From assembly GCF_049994905.1 (NCBI RefSeq), contig NZ_CP188258.1:3224001-3288000 (forward strand): a stretch of 64,000 nucleotides of DNA. The letters are read 5' to 3'. Both the position numbers and the translations under genes were made by a program. Below are positions 42,665 through 52,193 of the stretch, one piece after another. The notes beneath the pieces were generated by a model, which saw nothing but the letters and a program-made list of their open reading frames with translations, was not told the origin of the DNA and made no database searches. How positions within the stretch are numbered: position 1 is the stretch's first letter; each line of letters begins with the position of its first letter. This DNA is from Diaminobutyricibacter sp049994905. Its GTDB lineage: Bacteria > Actinomycetota > Actinomycetes > Actinomycetales > Microbacteriaceae.

Positions 42665-44094
42665 TGTTCAACACTCCAATGCGCACCCGTCGGGGTGTCT
42701 TCGATGGTGATTCCGGCTCCCACGAGTTCGTCGCGGATCCGGTCGGCGGAGGCGAAATCGCGATTCGCCCGTGCCGCCTGCCGATCGTCGAGCAGTCGCT
42801 CGACGAGGGCGGACAACGCCGAGCGTGCGCCCGTGTCCCCCGCGGTGTTCCATTCTGGTGCGAGGGGGTTGATGCCCAGCACGTTCGTCATTGCGAGAAC
42901 CTGCCCGCGTGCGATCGCCGCCGCCTCCAAGTCTTCCGCATCGAGTGCCGCGTTTCCTGAACGCACGGTATCGTGCAGCACGCCGAGTGCCTGCGGCACG
43001 GCGAGGTCGTCATCCATCGCCTCGGCGAACGCGGTCGGAATGACCGGAGCGCCGACCCCGGCGAACCGGGTGGAAGCGAGCCGGCGGTCGACCCGATCGA
43101 AGAACCCGGAGATGCGTTCGAGCGCGGCCTCTGCCTCGGCCAGCGATCCGTCATTGAAGTCGATCGTCGAGCGGTAGTGCGCCGCGCCCAGGTAGTAGCG
43201 GATCACGAGAGGCCTGGCCTGACCTAGCAGGTCTGCTGCGTAGACCGAGTTGCCGAGCGACTTGCTCATCTTCTGGCCGTTGACGTTCACGAGCCCGTTG
43301 TGAACCCAGTAGTTGGCGAACGCATGACCAGCAGCGGTCGACTGGGCGAGCTCGTTCTCGTGATGCGGAAAGCGCAGGTCGAGGCCGCCGCCGTGAATGT
43401 CGAAGTTGGTGCCGAGGTAACGCTCCGACATTGCCGAGCATTCGATGTGCCAGCCCGGTCTGCCGTCTCCCCACGGACTCGGCCACGATGCCGATTCCGG
43501 CTCATCGTCTTTGCGGCCCTTCCACAGCGCGAAATCGCGGGCGTCACGCTTGGCGCGGGGGTCGGCGTCGGCGGCGGGCTCCATGTTGTCGATGCTCTGA
43601 CGTGTGAGCTCGCCGTAGGCCGGCCAGCTCTTCACATCGAAATAGACGTCGCCCGACTCGTCGCCCGCGACATAGGCGTGCCCGGTGTCGATGAGCCGGC
43701 GGATGAGGTCTTGCATCTGCGGAATGCTTGCCGTCGCACGCGGCTCGTAGGTGGGCGGCCGCACACCCAGCGCCGTATAGCCCGCGGTGAACTCGAGCTC
43801 GAACCGGTAGGCGAGAGCCCACCACTGCTCCGAACTGCCTTCGGCCTGCGCAGCCGACGAATTCACGAGGATCTTGTCGTCGATGTCGGTCACGTTGCGC
43901 ACGAGGGTCACGTCGTAGCCACGATGCGTGAACCAGCGGCGAAGGATGTCATAGACGAGCGCGGACCTCAGGTGCCCGATGTGCGGCGAAGACTGCACCG
44001 TGGGCCCGCAGACGTACATGCCGACCGCGCCATCGGTAATGGGGCGGAAGTCACGGAGCGCCTGGGCCCGGGTGTCGTAGAGTCGCACAGTCAC
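42661..44094 (-). CDS. cysS: Cysteinyl-tRNA synthetase
   Basis: A 477-residue class I synthetase of normal length. The HIGH motif is at 38-41 (SSPHIGHLRS), KMSKS at 275-279, and zinc ligands C29 and the HIECS cysteine (219) are present, with RFPHHENELAQS following. It charges tRNA-Cys in the cytoplasm. The order ispDF-cysS-rlmB is the usual actinobacterial one. Confidence 0.97.
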   Translation of the reverse strand: MTVRLYDTRAQALRDFRPITDGAVGMYVCGPTVQSSPHIGHLRSALVYDILRRWFTHRGYDVTLVRNVTDIDDKILVNSSAAQAEGSSEQWWALAYRFELEFTAGYTALGVRPPTYEPRATASIPQMQDLIRRLIDTGHAYVAGDESGDVYFDVKSWPAYGELTRQSIDNMEPAADADPRAKRDARDFALWKGRKDDEPESASWPSPWGDGRPGWHIECSAMSERYLGTNFDIHGGGLDLRFPHHENELAQSTAAGHAFANYWVHNGLVNVNGQKMSKSLGNSVYAADLLGQARPLVIRYYLGAAHYRSTIDFNDGSLAEAEAALERISGFFDRVDRRLASTRFAGVGAPVIPTAFAEAMDDDLAVPQALGVLHDTVRSGNAALDAEDLEAAAIARGQVLAMTNVLGINPLAPEWNTAGDTGARSALSALVERLLDDRQAARANRDFASADRIRDELVGAGITIEDTPTGAHWSVEQ

Positions 44095-44165
44095 GCGTCT
44101 AGCCTACGGGCAGGCCTCGACGGCCGACGCGCGGCCTCTCTGATGTGTCGAAACCGGATCGCGGG

Positions 44166-45341
44166 TCACACGTTGTGGAGGAGAAGTGCCGTCGCAATGA
44201 CCGCAACACCCTCGCCGCGACCGGTGAACCCGAGACCGTCCGTCGTCGTTGCGCTGATGGATACCGGCGCCCCGACGAACTCGCTCAGCAACGCCTCAGC
44301 CTCATGACGACGCGGTGCGAACTTCGGACGATTACCGATCACCTGAACGGCGATGTTGCCGACGCGGTAGCCGGCCCCCTCGACCATCCGCCGCGCTTCG
44401 CGGATGAACACCTCACCGTGGGCGCCGCTGAATCGCGGATCGTCTGTTCCGAACGCACCGCCGATGTCGCCGAGCCCCGCCGCGGACAGCAGGGCATCAG
44501 TGATGGCATGCGCCACCGCATCCCCGTCGCTGTGCCCGGCCAGTCCTGCCTCGCCCGGCCAGTACAGTCCGGCGAGCCAGAGTTCTGCGTCGGGGTCGAA
44601 CCCGTGCGTGTCCGTGCCTACGCCGATGCGCGGGCTGTCGTCGCGCCGGGAGACGAGCTCCTCTGCACGGCGCAGGTCCCACGGAGTCGTGATCTTGAAC
44701 GCGAGCGGGTCACCCGGCACGACGCTGACACGGCGGCCGGATGCGCTGACCAGCGCCGCATCGTCCGTCGCCTCATCCGTCGCACGGGCATACGCGTCGA
44801 GCAAGTCGTCTTTCGGGAAGCCCTGGGGTGTCTGCACCGCGGAGAGGGCGGAGCGGTCGACGGTCTCGACGATGTCCTGTCGAGCATCCACTCGCTTGAT
44901 CGTGTCGCTCACGGCAAGGCCGGGAATGACGCCGTGGCGGCGGGCGTCGACCTCGGCCACGACCCTGTCGAACAACGCACTGGGAGTGAGCGCGCGGGCC
45001 GCGTCGTGCACGAGCACGACCTGCGCGGAGTCGTGCACCATCCGGAGACCTGCCAGAACGGACTGCTGGCGCGTCTCACCACCGGCGACGACGGTGACGG
45101 ATGCGGCAGCGACACCGGCGACGTCGGCCGCGATCACTTCGGCGTCTGCGACGAACTCCGCCGGTGCAACCACGACGACCTGGGCAGGCTCGCGCATTCC
45201 GAGCACGGTATAGAGGGATCGGCCGAGCAGGCTGATGCCACCGACGGGCACGAAGGCCTTGGGCGCGGACGCCCCGAGCCGCGTGCCGCTGCCCGCCGCC
45301 ACGACGATCACGGCGATGCGTGGCCCGCTCGATTCGCTCAT
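44166..45341 (-). CDS. ispDF: Bifunctional IspD/IspF, isoprenoid MEP pathway
   Basis: A 391-residue fusion. Residues 1-230 are IspD, the MEP cytidylyltransferase, with VVAAGSGTRLG at 14-23 and VHDAARALTP. From about 238 the IspF domain starts: RIGVGTDTHGFD with the metal ligands D244 and H246, then LAGHSDGDAVAHAITDALL and TTTDGLGFTGRGEG. It catalyses steps 3 and 5 of the non-mevalonate pathway. It lies downstream of carD, as in many Microbacteriaceae. Confidence 0.95.
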   Translation of the reverse strand: MSESSGPRIAVIVVAAGSGTRLGASAPKAFVPVGGISLLGRSLYTVLGMREPAQVVVVAPAEFVADAEVIAADVAGVAAASVTVVAGGETRQQSVLAGLRMVHDSAQVVLVHDAARALTPSALFDRVVAEVDARRHGVIPGLAVSDTIKRVDARQDIVETVDRSALSAVQTPQGFPKDDLLDAYARATDEATDDAALVSASGRRVSVVPGDPLAFKITTPWDLRRAEELVSRRDDSPRIGVGTDTHGFDPDAELWLAGLYWPGEAGLAGHSDGDAVAHAITDALLSAAGLGDIGGAFGTDDPRFSGAHGEVFIREARRMVEGAGYRVGNIAVQVIGNRPKFAPRRHEAEALLSEFVGAPVSISATTTDGLGFTGRGEGVAVIATALLLHNV

Positions 45342-45400
45342 GCGTTCGAGAGTACGCGATCCCGCCCAGCCCGAGCCGGCGGGGGCACGCTTAAACAGAA

Positions 45401-45468
45401 CGAACGTGACCGTTCCGGTCCAGAGTGACGATTCGAAGCGTCACACTCGACCGGAACGGTCACGTTCG
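45401..45468. repeat. Long inverted repeat with 20-bp perfect arms between carD and ispDF
   Basis: 45401-45420 (CGAACGTGACCGTTCCGGTC) pairs perfectly with 45449-45468. Inside, GTGACG and CGTCAC form a second stem around ATTCGAAG. Read on the minus strand it lies just after the carD stop and is followed by TTCTGTTT, so it can act as a carD terminator, though the stem is unusually long. Confidence 0.75.
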
Positions 45469-45479
45469 CGATACCTGGG

Positions 45480-45962
45480 TTAGGAGGCGAGGACCTCGTC
45501 GAGCAGAGTCGACGCCTTCTCGTCGTCAGTCTTCTCTGCGAGCGCGAGCTCGGAGATGAGGATCTGACGTGCCTTCGCAAGCATGCGCTTCTCACCCGCG
45601 GACAGCCCGCGGTCCTGATCGCGACGCCACAGGTCGCGCACGACCTCGGAAACCTTGATCACGTCGCCCGAAGCGAGCTTCTCAAGGTTCGCCTTGTAGC
45701 GGCGGGACCAGTTGGTGGGCTCCTCGGTGAACGGAGCGCGCAGAACCTCGAACACGCGGTCGAGGCCCTCTTTGCCGATCACGTCCCGGACGCCGACGAG
45801 GTCGACGTTTTCGGCCGGAACCTCGATGGTCAGGTCGCCCTGAGTCACATTGAGCTTGAGGTACAGCTTCTCTTCACCCTTAATGGTTCTCTTCTTGACT
45901 TCGGTGATTGTCGCGGCACCGTGGTGCGGGTATACGACGGTTTCGCCAACCTCGAAAAGCAT
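45480..45962 (-). CDS. carD: CarD-family transcriptional regulator
   Basis: A 160-residue protein, the normal CarD length. The N-terminal RNA-polymerase-binding domain begins MLFEVGETVVYPHHGAATI; the helical C-terminal DNA-binding part includes WSRRYKANLEKLASGDVIKV and the tryptophan in VRDLWRRDQDR. CarD stabilises open promoter complexes and is a core actinobacterial regulator. The ATG at 45962 (GAAGGGA upstream) is preferred over the one 21 bases earlier. Confidence 0.95.
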   Translation of the reverse strand: MLFEVGETVVYPHHGAATITEVKKRTIKGEEKLYLKLNVTQGDLTIEVPAENVDLVGVRDVIGKEGLDRVFEVLRAPFTEEPTNWSRRYKANLEKLASGDVIKVSEVVRDLWRRDQDRGLSAGEKRMLAKARQILISELALAEKTDDEKASTLLDEVLAS

Positions 45963-46123
45963 AGATTGATGTCCCTTCAGCAACCTCTAGGATACCACAG
46001 AGACCCGGTGGTAGAGTTCGCCCTGCCTGCCCCGGGGGCCCCTCCCCAATAGGCTAAACTCGAAGCGCATTCCGCCCATCGACGGCCACTTTCAAGGCCA
46101 CGCGGAACGACTTGGAGGGTCTT

Positions 46124-46696
46124 GTGAGAGCACGAATCGCGGCATCCATCGTGTTGGCGATCGCGGTCACGTTCGGTACTGCAGGGTGCGGCTTCCTGGC
46201 CCCGCAGTCGACCACGAGACACTACGACGCGAGCGATGGCGTGAGCGGCAACGTCGGCAACGACATCGCCGTGCGCAACGCCCTGATCGTGACCGGTGAC
46301 GGCACAACGGGCAACCTCGTCGTGACCATCGTCAACAACGGCTCGGTGCCGCACCGCGTGCAGATCGAGCGCGCGACCGGCTCCAACGAGTCGACCTACG
46401 TCACCGTGGGTGCCGGCCAGACGAAGCAGATCGGCGAAGCAGGCGGCACGGTCATCCTCCTCCAGGACCTCAATTCGATCCCGGGCAGCCTCTACCCGCT
46501 GTACTTCCAGTACGGCGCACAGACCGGGCTTCCCCTTCGTGTTCCCGTGCTCGACGGCGGCCTGCCCGAATATGCAGACCTGACGCCGGCGCACGTGGTC
46601 GCGAAATCCCTCGCCACGTCGCCACCGGCACCCGAGGCGACGTCGACGCCCACCCCGACGTCAACACCCACCCCGACGCCGACGTCGACGCCGTAG
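46124..46696 (+). CDS. Secreted lipoprotein with a Thr/Pro-repeat tail, unknown function
   Basis: A 190-residue lipoprotein from the GTG at 46124 (GGAGGG upstream). Signal AASIVLAIAVTFG is followed by the lipobox TAGC. A beta-rich domain (NLVVTIVNNGSVPHRVQIE) resembles copper-chaperone-like or Ig-like extracytoplasmic domains, but no metal motif was found. The last ~20 residues are a TPTP/TSTP repeat encoded by repetitive ACGCC units. Divergent from carD. Confidence 0.72.
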   Translation: MRARIAASIVLAIAVTFGTAGCGFLAPQSTTRHYDASDGVSGNVGNDIAVRNALIVTGDGTTGNLVVTIVNNGSVPHRVQIERATGSNESTYVTVGAGQTKQIGEAGGTVILLQDLNSIPGSLYPLYFQYGAQTGLPLRVPVLDGGLPEYADLTPAHVVAKSLATSPPAPEATSTPTPTSTPTPTPTSTP

Positions 46697-46708
46697 CGCC
46701 TCAGGGCG

Positions 46709-47392
46709 TCACGCGTTGAAGCGATAGCCGAGTCCACGTACCGTCACGAGCATGGACGGGTCCGACGGGTTGTCCTCGATGCGTGAACGGATGCGCTTGA
46801 TGTGCACGTCGAGCGTCTTCGTGTCGCCGAAGTAGTCGCTCCCCCACACCCGGTCGATCAGCTGTCCGCGGGTGAGCACACGTCCGGCATTGCGCAGCAG
46901 CAGTTCGAGCAACTCGAATTCCTTCAGCGGCATGGGGATCTCGCTGCCGCTGACGGCGACCGTGTGCTTGTCGACGTCCATCCGCACCGATCCGGCTTCG
47001 AGGATGCCGTCGTCTTCGAGTTCGTCGGTCTCGACCCGGCGACGGAGGACGGCGCGGATGCGCGCGAGCAGCTCGCGCGTCGAGTACGGCTTGGTCACAT
47101 AGTCGTCGGCCCCGAGTTCGAGCCCCACGACGATGTCGACCTCCGAGTCCTTCGCCGTCAGCATGATGATGGGCACCGACGACCGGACGCGGATCTCGCG
47201 GCACACCTCGGTTCCCGGAATCCCGGGAAGCATCAGGTCGAGCAGGATGAGGTCGGCACCGAGACGATCGAACTCGGAGAGTGCGGTCGGGCCGTCCTCG
47301 GCCACGGTCACGTCGTAGCCTTCGCGCTTGAGCAGGAACGCCAGCGGTTCGCTCAGTGCAGCTTCATCCTCGACAAGCAGGATGTGGGTCAC
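46709..47392 (-). CDS. regX3: Response regulator RegX3 (OmpR/PhoB family)
   Basis: A 227-residue regulator with receiver aspartate in LILLDLMLPGIPGTE and a C-terminal winged helix (MPLKEFELLELLLRNAGRVL, then GSDYFGDTKTLDVHIKRIRS). It overlaps the sensor kinase gene by four bases. The pair next to phoU corresponds to SenX3-RegX3, which controls phosphate-starvation genes in actinobacteria. Confidence 0.92.
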   Translation of the reverse strand: MTHILLVEDEAALSEPLAFLLKREGYDVTVAEDGPTALSEFDRLGADLILLDLMLPGIPGTEVCREIRVRSSVPIIMLTAKDSEVDIVVGLELGADDYVTKPYSTRELLARIRAVLRRRVETDELEDDGILEAGSVRMDVDKHTVAVSGSEIPMPLKEFELLELLLRNAGRVLTRGQLIDRVWGSDYFGDTKTLDVHIKRIRSRIEDNPSDPSMLVTVRGLGYRFNA

Positions 47393-48549
47393 GTGGTTTC
47401 TCCTATCGCTGGACGCGCGGCGGCGTCGTGTGATGCTTCGGGCAGGCGGATGGTGAAGGTGGAGCCGCGGCCGGGCTGTGACCAGACGCGGATGTCGCCG
47501 CCGTGGTTCTGCACGGCGTGCTTGACGATGGCGAGTCCGAGGCCCGTGCCGCCGGTGTGGCGGGACCGGGCCTGGTCGACGCGGAAGAACCGCTCGAACA
47601 CGCGATCGAGGTCTTCTTCGGGGATTCCCTCACCCTGGTCGGTCACGGCGATCTCGACGACACCGTCGACGGTGCGCACGCCGACGCCGACGCGCGAACC
47701 CGGCGGTGAGTACTGGATGGCGTTGGAGATGAGGTTGTGCACGGCGGTGACCAGCAGGGTCTCATCCCCGTAGACCTCTGCCCTCTTGTCCCCGCGCATC
47801 GCGAGCTCGATCCCCCGTACCTCCGCGGCCACGCGGTTCTGGTCGACGGCGGCACTGATGACCTGCTTGACCGAGACGAGCTCGGCGTCGGTCAGCGCAT
47901 CCGCCGCCTGAAGCCGCGACAGCTCGATGATGTCCTGCGTGATGCGGGCCAGGCGTTGCGATTCCTCGCTGAGCCGATGGGCGAACCGGCGCACCTGCTC
48001 CGGATCTTCCGATGCACTGTCGAGAGCCTCGGCGAGCAGGCCGACGGCCCCGATCGGGGTCTTCAGCTCGTGGCTGATGTTGGCGACGAAATCGCGCCGC
48101 ACGTTCTCGAGGCGGAACGACTCTGTCCGGTCCTCGGCCAGCAGGAGGATGTAGCGCGAGCCGAGGCGCGCGACGCGCACCCCCAGGTGGATGTTCGCAT
48201 CGCCGAACGGCCCGCGCGCGAGTTCGCATTCCTCCGTGATCGGGTCACCGGTGCGGCGCACGCGGGCGACGAGGTCGGCGAGGTGCGGATGCACGAGCGC
48301 CTGGTTCCAGACCAGCCCGATCGCCAGGGCGCCCGGCGACGCTTTGATGACATTGTTCGACGGATCGACGACGATGGCGGCCGATTCGAGTGCGTCGATG
48401 ACCTGGTCGACCCCGTCGGGGACGGCAGGGCTCGCGACCTCTGCGGCGTGGGCGCCGCGCCGCGCGGCCACATGAAGGATGGCCACGAATCCCGCGCCGA
48501 CCACAAGGCCGAGTGCCAGAGACAGCAGCACCAACCAGGTGGAGTCCAT
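47389..48549 (-). CDS. senX3: Sensor histidine kinase SenX3
   Basis: A 386-residue kinase from the ATG at 48549. It has an N-terminal membrane segment (TWLVLLSLALGLVVGAGFVA), a PAS-like region, the phospho-acceptor in FVANISHELKTPIG, and ATPase motifs NLISNAIQYSPPG, DQGEGIPEE and GGTGLGLAIVKH. A single evident membrane segment suggests it senses phosphate status through the Pst/PhoU system rather than through a periplasmic domain. No clear ribosome-binding site was found, so the start is provisional. Confidence 0.9.
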   Translation of the reverse strand: MDSTWLVLLSLALGLVVGAGFVAILHVAARRGAHAAEVASPAVPDGVDQVIDALESAAIVVDPSNNVIKASPGALAIGLVWNQALVHPHLADLVARVRRTGDPITEECELARGPFGDANIHLGVRVARLGSRYILLLAEDRTESFRLENVRRDFVANISHELKTPIGAVGLLAEALDSASEDPEQVRRFAHRLSEESQRLARITQDIIELSRLQAADALTDAELVSVKQVISAAVDQNRVAAEVRGIELAMRGDKRAEVYGDETLLVTAVHNLISNAIQYSPPGSRVGVGVRTVDGVVEIAVTDQGEGIPEEDLDRVFERFFRVDQARSRHTGGTGLGLAIVKHAVQNHGGDIRVWSQPGRGSTFTIRLPEASHDAAARPAIGETT

Positions 48550-48728
48550 AATTGCAAGCGTACTGACCCGCAAGGGCACCGACGCACGACATCGGAGCGG
48601 GGGCCGCGGTACTTTAGACAGTGTTCAGGCTCCGGGCACCGTTCGTTAACCTGTTCTGGACATCATGAATTCGGGGTCAAAGGGCTCCCCCATCTGTGCG
48701 CGCTCGCGCCAGGAAGGACCAGAAACCG

Positions 48729-49385
48729 ATGCGTGAAGTATTCCAGCAGGAGCTGCGGGAAGTTCAGGATCGCCTTGTCGAGATCGCTGAGCTCGTCGTC
48801 ATCTCCATCAAGAATGCGACGCAGGCGTTCAATGACTCCGACGTGACGCTTGCCGAGACGGTGATCGCCGACGACACCAAGATCGATGAGCTGACGGTGA
48901 TCCTCGACGAACTGTCGATCCAGATCCTCGCTCGCCAGCAGCCGGTCGCGCGCGACCTGCGCATCGTCGTCAGTGCACTCCGCATCAGCGCATCGCTCGA
49001 GCGCATGGGTGACATGGCCGAGCACATCGCCCAGCTCGCGCGGTACCGCTTCCCTGACAAGGTGGTGCCGAAGAGCCTGCGCGGCACGTTCGCCGAGATG
49101 GGCCGGCTCGATGTGGTCATCGCCGAGAAGCTCGCCGAGCTGCTGCGCACCCAGGACCTGGAGCTCGCCGACGAGATCCGTAACGAAGACGACCGCATCG
49201 ACGAACTGCACGTCAGTGTCTTCGACAAGGTGCTCGGCGAGACCTGGAAAGGCCAGGCCGTCGACACGGTGGATGCGACCCTCGCCTCGCGGTACCACGA
49301 GCGCTTCGCCGACCACGCGGTGTCCATCGCGAAGAAGGTCCACTACCTCGGCACCGGCGACTGGGCTCCCGAACTCGCCAGCTGA
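48729..49385 (+). CDS. phoU: Phosphate signalling protein PhoU
   Basis: A 218-residue helical protein with two PhoU repeats; each carries the metal-cluster motif E/D-x-x-x-D (DDTKIDELTV and NEDDRIDELHV). AGGAAGG precedes the ATG at 48729. PhoU links the Pst transporter with SenX3 and represses the Pho response when phosphate is plentiful. It is divergent from senX3; pstSCAB is 9 kb further on. Confidence 0.95.
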   Translation: MREVFQQELREVQDRLVEIAELVVISIKNATQAFNDSDVTLAETVIADDTKIDELTVILDELSIQILARQQPVARDLRIVVSALRISASLERMGDMAEHIAQLARYRFPDKVVPKSLRGTFAEMGRLDVVIAEKLAELLRTQDLELADEIRNEDDRIDELHVSVFDKVLGETWKGQAVDTVDATLASRYHERFADHAVSIAKKVHYLGTGDWAPELAS

Positions 49386-49430
49386 GACATCGACGTGTGC
49401 TGAGCGCACGCGAAAGGTGCGAGGGGCGGC

Positions 49431-50180
49431 TTACTTCTGGCCCTGGGCGGCGACAGCGGCCGCCCCGGCCGCCGCGGCCTCGGGGTCGAGGTATTCGCCC
49501 GGGGCGAGCGGCGCGAAGTTCTCGTCGAGCCGGTACACGAGCGGGATGCCGGTCGGGATGTTCAGTTCGGCGATGTCGTCGTCGGAGATCCCGTCGAGGT
49601 GCTTGACCAGCGCGCGCAGCGAGTTGCCGTGCGCGGTCACGAGCACCGTCTTGCCGGTCGCCACCTCAGCGGTGATGTCGGACTCCCAGTAGGGCAGCAT
49701 GCGGTCGATGACGTCTTTGAGGCACTCCGTGCGCGGCAGGTCGTCGCCGAGTCCCGCGTAGCGCGGGTCGTTCGCCTGGGACCATTCGCTGTCGTCGGCG
49801 AGCGGAGGCGGCGGAACGTCGAACGAGCGGCGCCACAGCTGGAACTGCTCCGGACCGTACTTCTCGAGCGTCTCGGCCTTGTCGAGTCCCTGGAGTGCAC
49901 CGTAGTGCCGCTCGTTGAGGCGCCACGACCGCTTCACGTCGATCCACAGCCGGTCGGCGACCTCGAGCGCGTAGTCCGCCGTCTGGATGGCCCGCGTGAG
50001 CACGGAGGTGAACAGGATGTCGGGAAGCAGGCCCGACTCGGCGAGCAGTTCGCCGGCACGCTTGGCCTCTGCGATGCCCTGTTCGCTGAGCCGAACGTCG
50101 ACCCAGCCGGTGAACAGGTTCTTCTGGTTCCACTCGCTCTGACCATGGCGGAGGAGGATCAAGGTGTATGGCGAAGTCAT
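49431..50180 (-). CDS. gpmA: 2,3-bisphosphoglycerate-dependent phosphoglycerate mutase
   Basis: A 249-residue enzyme of normal length. The catalytic histidine is in LILLRHGQSEWNQKNLFTGW, a second in TAHGNSLRALVKHLDG, and the glutamate in NERHYGALQGLDKAE. It interconverts 3- and 2-phosphoglycerate in glycolysis. The alanine-rich C-terminal tail (EAAAAGAAAVAAQGQK) is unremarkable. Confidence 0.95.
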   Translation of the reverse strand: MTSPYTLILLRHGQSEWNQKNLFTGWVDVRLSEQGIAEAKRAGELLAESGLLPDILFTSVLTRAIQTADYALEVADRLWIDVKRSWRLNERHYGALQGLDKAETLEKYGPEQFQLWRRSFDVPPPPLADDSEWSQANDPRYAGLGDDLPRTECLKDVIDRMLPYWESDITAEVATGKTVLVTAHGNSLRALVKHLDGISDDDIAELNIPTGIPLVYRLDENFAPLAPGEYLDPEAAAAGAAAVAAQGQK

Positions 50181-50220
50181 GCTCCTAATCTACCGGGGCC
50201 GAAGATGCCACACTTGATGC

Positions 50221-51057
50221 ATGGCGACGCGTGGACCGATCGGAACGGTCACCCGCGGCACGACCAACACCAACCGCCTGCGCCGGGTCGATCGCTGGAT
50301 CGCCACCCTGCCGGTGCTCCGCAGCACCGCTGACCCGCTCGTGGTCGACCTCGGCTACGGGGCCAGCGGCGTCACGGCGCTCGAACTGCAGCAGCGCCTG
50401 GCGCGCACTCGACCGGATGTCCGGGTGCTGGGCCTCGAGATCGAGCCGGGTCGCGTGCGCACGGCTCTCGACCAGCTGGGCGAGGTCCGTGCCGGCACCA
50501 CCCCCTTCGCCCCGGATGCGCGCGTCGACTTCGCGCTCGGAGGGTTCGAGGTGCCCGTTCCAGGTGGCCTGCGTCCGGCGATCATCCGCTCGTTCAACGT
50601 TCTCCGCCAGTACGAGGAGGCGGAGGTCGTGGGGGCATGGCACCGCATGACGGCCCGCCTCCAGCCCGGGGGCCTCCTCGTCGAGGGCACGTGCGACGAG
50701 ATCGGCCGCATCTCCAGCTGGGTCGACGTCGCCGCAGACGGCCCGCGCCACCTGACGATCTCCCTGCGGCTCGACGGACTCGAGGCGCCGTCCATCGTCG
50801 CCGAACGACTGCCCAAGGTGCTCATCCACCGCAACATCGACGGCGAGCGCGTGCACGGCCTGCTGGCCGAACTCGACCGGCAGTGGAGGCACGCGTCCCC
50901 GCTCGCGGCCTACGGGCCCACGCAGCGCTGGATCGCCTCCGTCCAAGGGCTGCGCGCAGCGGGCTGGCCGGTCCGCGCCGGCCGCACCCGCTGGAAGCTC
51001 GGAGAGGTCACCGTCGACTGGTCGGCCGTGGAGCCTCGCGGATTCGCCTGGGGCTAA
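50221..51057 (+). CDS. SAM-dependent methyltransferase-fold protein
   Basis: A 278-residue class I Rossmann methyltransferase. The SAM loop is VVDLGYGASGVTALE, the acidic end of strand 2 is VLGLEIEP, and LQPGGLLVEGTCDEIGRISS follows. No substrate-specific motif was recognised. It is convergent with ygfZ and widespread next to gpmA in Microbacteriaceae, as I recall. Confidence 0.75.
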   Translation: MATRGPIGTVTRGTTNTNRLRRVDRWIATLPVLRSTADPLVVDLGYGASGVTALELQQRLARTRPDVRVLGLEIEPGRVRTALDQLGEVRAGTTPFAPDARVDFALGGFEVPVPGGLRPAIIRSFNVLRQYEEAEVVGAWHRMTARLQPGGLLVEGTCDEIGRISSWVDVAADGPRHLTISLRLDGLEAPSIVAERLPKVLIHRNIDGERVHGLLAELDRQWRHASPLAAYGPTQRWIASVQGLRAAGWPVRAGRTRWKLGEVTVDWSAVEPRGFAWG

Positions 51058-52193
51058 CGCGTCGGCCGGGTGACCGCGCCGAGCCGCGGCAGGCGCGGCA
51101 CGTGTGCCTCGGCTCCCGCGCCGGGCGGCACGACGACGACCTGGGCCGCCGCGACCGTCACGTCGCCGGCCTCGACCAGTAACGTCGCATCCGGATCCGT
51201 CGACCGTTTCACCACGGCCAGGGCGATCGGTCCGAGCTCGTGGTGCAGGGCGCTCGAAGTGACGAGGCCCACCTCTTTGCGCTCCCCCGCGGCGTCGACC
51301 TTCACGATGCTCCCGCGCGGGGGCAGCACACCCTCGGACCCGTCGAGATGCAGCATGACGAGCCGGCGGGGCGGATGGCCCAGATTGTGCACCTTGGCCA
51401 CTGTCTCCTGGCCGCGATAGCAGCCCTTGGTCAGGTGGACCGCCGTGCGCAGCCAGTCCAGTTCGTGCGGAATCGTCTTCTCGTCGACTTCGGTCGCGAA
51501 ACGGGGCCTCCAGGCTGCGATGCGGAGCGCCTCGACCGCGAGGAGCCCCGCGACGCCGAACTCTCCGCTGCGCACGCGTGCCACGACAGAAGCAAGCGCA
51601 TCCCGCGGGATCAGAGTCTCGCTCCACGTCCAGCCGGAACCCGGGTGCTCGCCGATCGCGTACTGGTGGCCGCCGGGCGCGACCTCGCGCCAGGGGTCGT
51701 TCCAGACCAGGGGCACGCCGTTCGGTGCGGCGATCGGCAGCGCCGGCGAGCCGAGCGACCCGATGGTGGCGAGATCGGCGGTGCGGTCGGCGAGTTCTAC
51801 GCGCAGCATGAAACGCATGCTCTGCAGCCAGGCGAGCAGCGCATCCGCTTCGTCGTGTTCGACGAGAAGCCAGAGCGTCTCACCGTCTTCGATGAGCCTG
51901 ACCGCGTGCTCGAGTCGCCCGCTGGCGTCGAGCAGCAGCGTCTCCGACGATTCTCCGGCGGACAGGCCGAGCAGGTTCTGGCTCGTGATCGAGTTGAGCC
52001 AGGTCAGCCGGTCAGGGCCGGTGATCGACAGCACGGCGCGATTCGACAGGTCGACGATCGCACGGCCGGCCTCGAGTTCGCGCTGCTCAACGACGGGGTT
52101 GCCGTAGTGCGCGGCGACGCCGGCATCGCGATCGACCGAGTCGACGGCGCCAGAAAGGTCAAGGAAGGGGGATGCGGTGGTCATGGGGCTCAT
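51054..52193 (-). CDS. ygfZ: Folate-binding YgfZ/GcvT-like Fe-S maturation protein
   Basis: A 379-residue protein with the diagnostic KGCYRGQETVAKVHN motif containing the functional cysteine. RAVLSITGPDRLTWLNSITS matches the GcvT-like N-terminal domain. YgfZ aids assembly or repair of 4Fe-4S enzymes in a folate-dependent way. The ATG at 52193 overlaps the preceding stop; the frame stays open further upstream but only antisense to other coding. Confidence 0.9.
   Translation of the reverse strand: MSPMTTASPFLDLSGAVDSVDRDAGVAAHYGNPVVEQRELEAGRAIVDLSNRAVLSITGPDRLTWLNSITSQNLLGLSAGESSETLLLDASGRLEHAVRLIEDGETLWLLVEHDEADALLAWLQSMRFMLRVELADRTADLATIGSLGSPALPIAAPNGVPLVWNDPWREVAPGGHQYAIGEHPGSGWTWSETLIPRDALASVVARVRSGEFGVAGLLAVEALRIAAWRPRFATEVDEKTIPHELDWLRTAVHLTKGCYRGQETVAKVHNLGHPPRRLVMLHLDGSEGVLPPRGSIVKVDAAGERKEVGLVTSSALHHELGPIALAVVKRSTDPDATLLVEAGDVTVAAAQVVVVPPGAGAEAHVPRLPRLGAVTRPTR

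Noticed and set aside
46634..46693. Possible tandem-repeat locus or CRISPR-like repeats at the lipoprotein end
   Set aside because: These are ACGCC/ACGTC codon repeats encoding a Thr-Pro/Ser tail inside the gene; there are no spacers.
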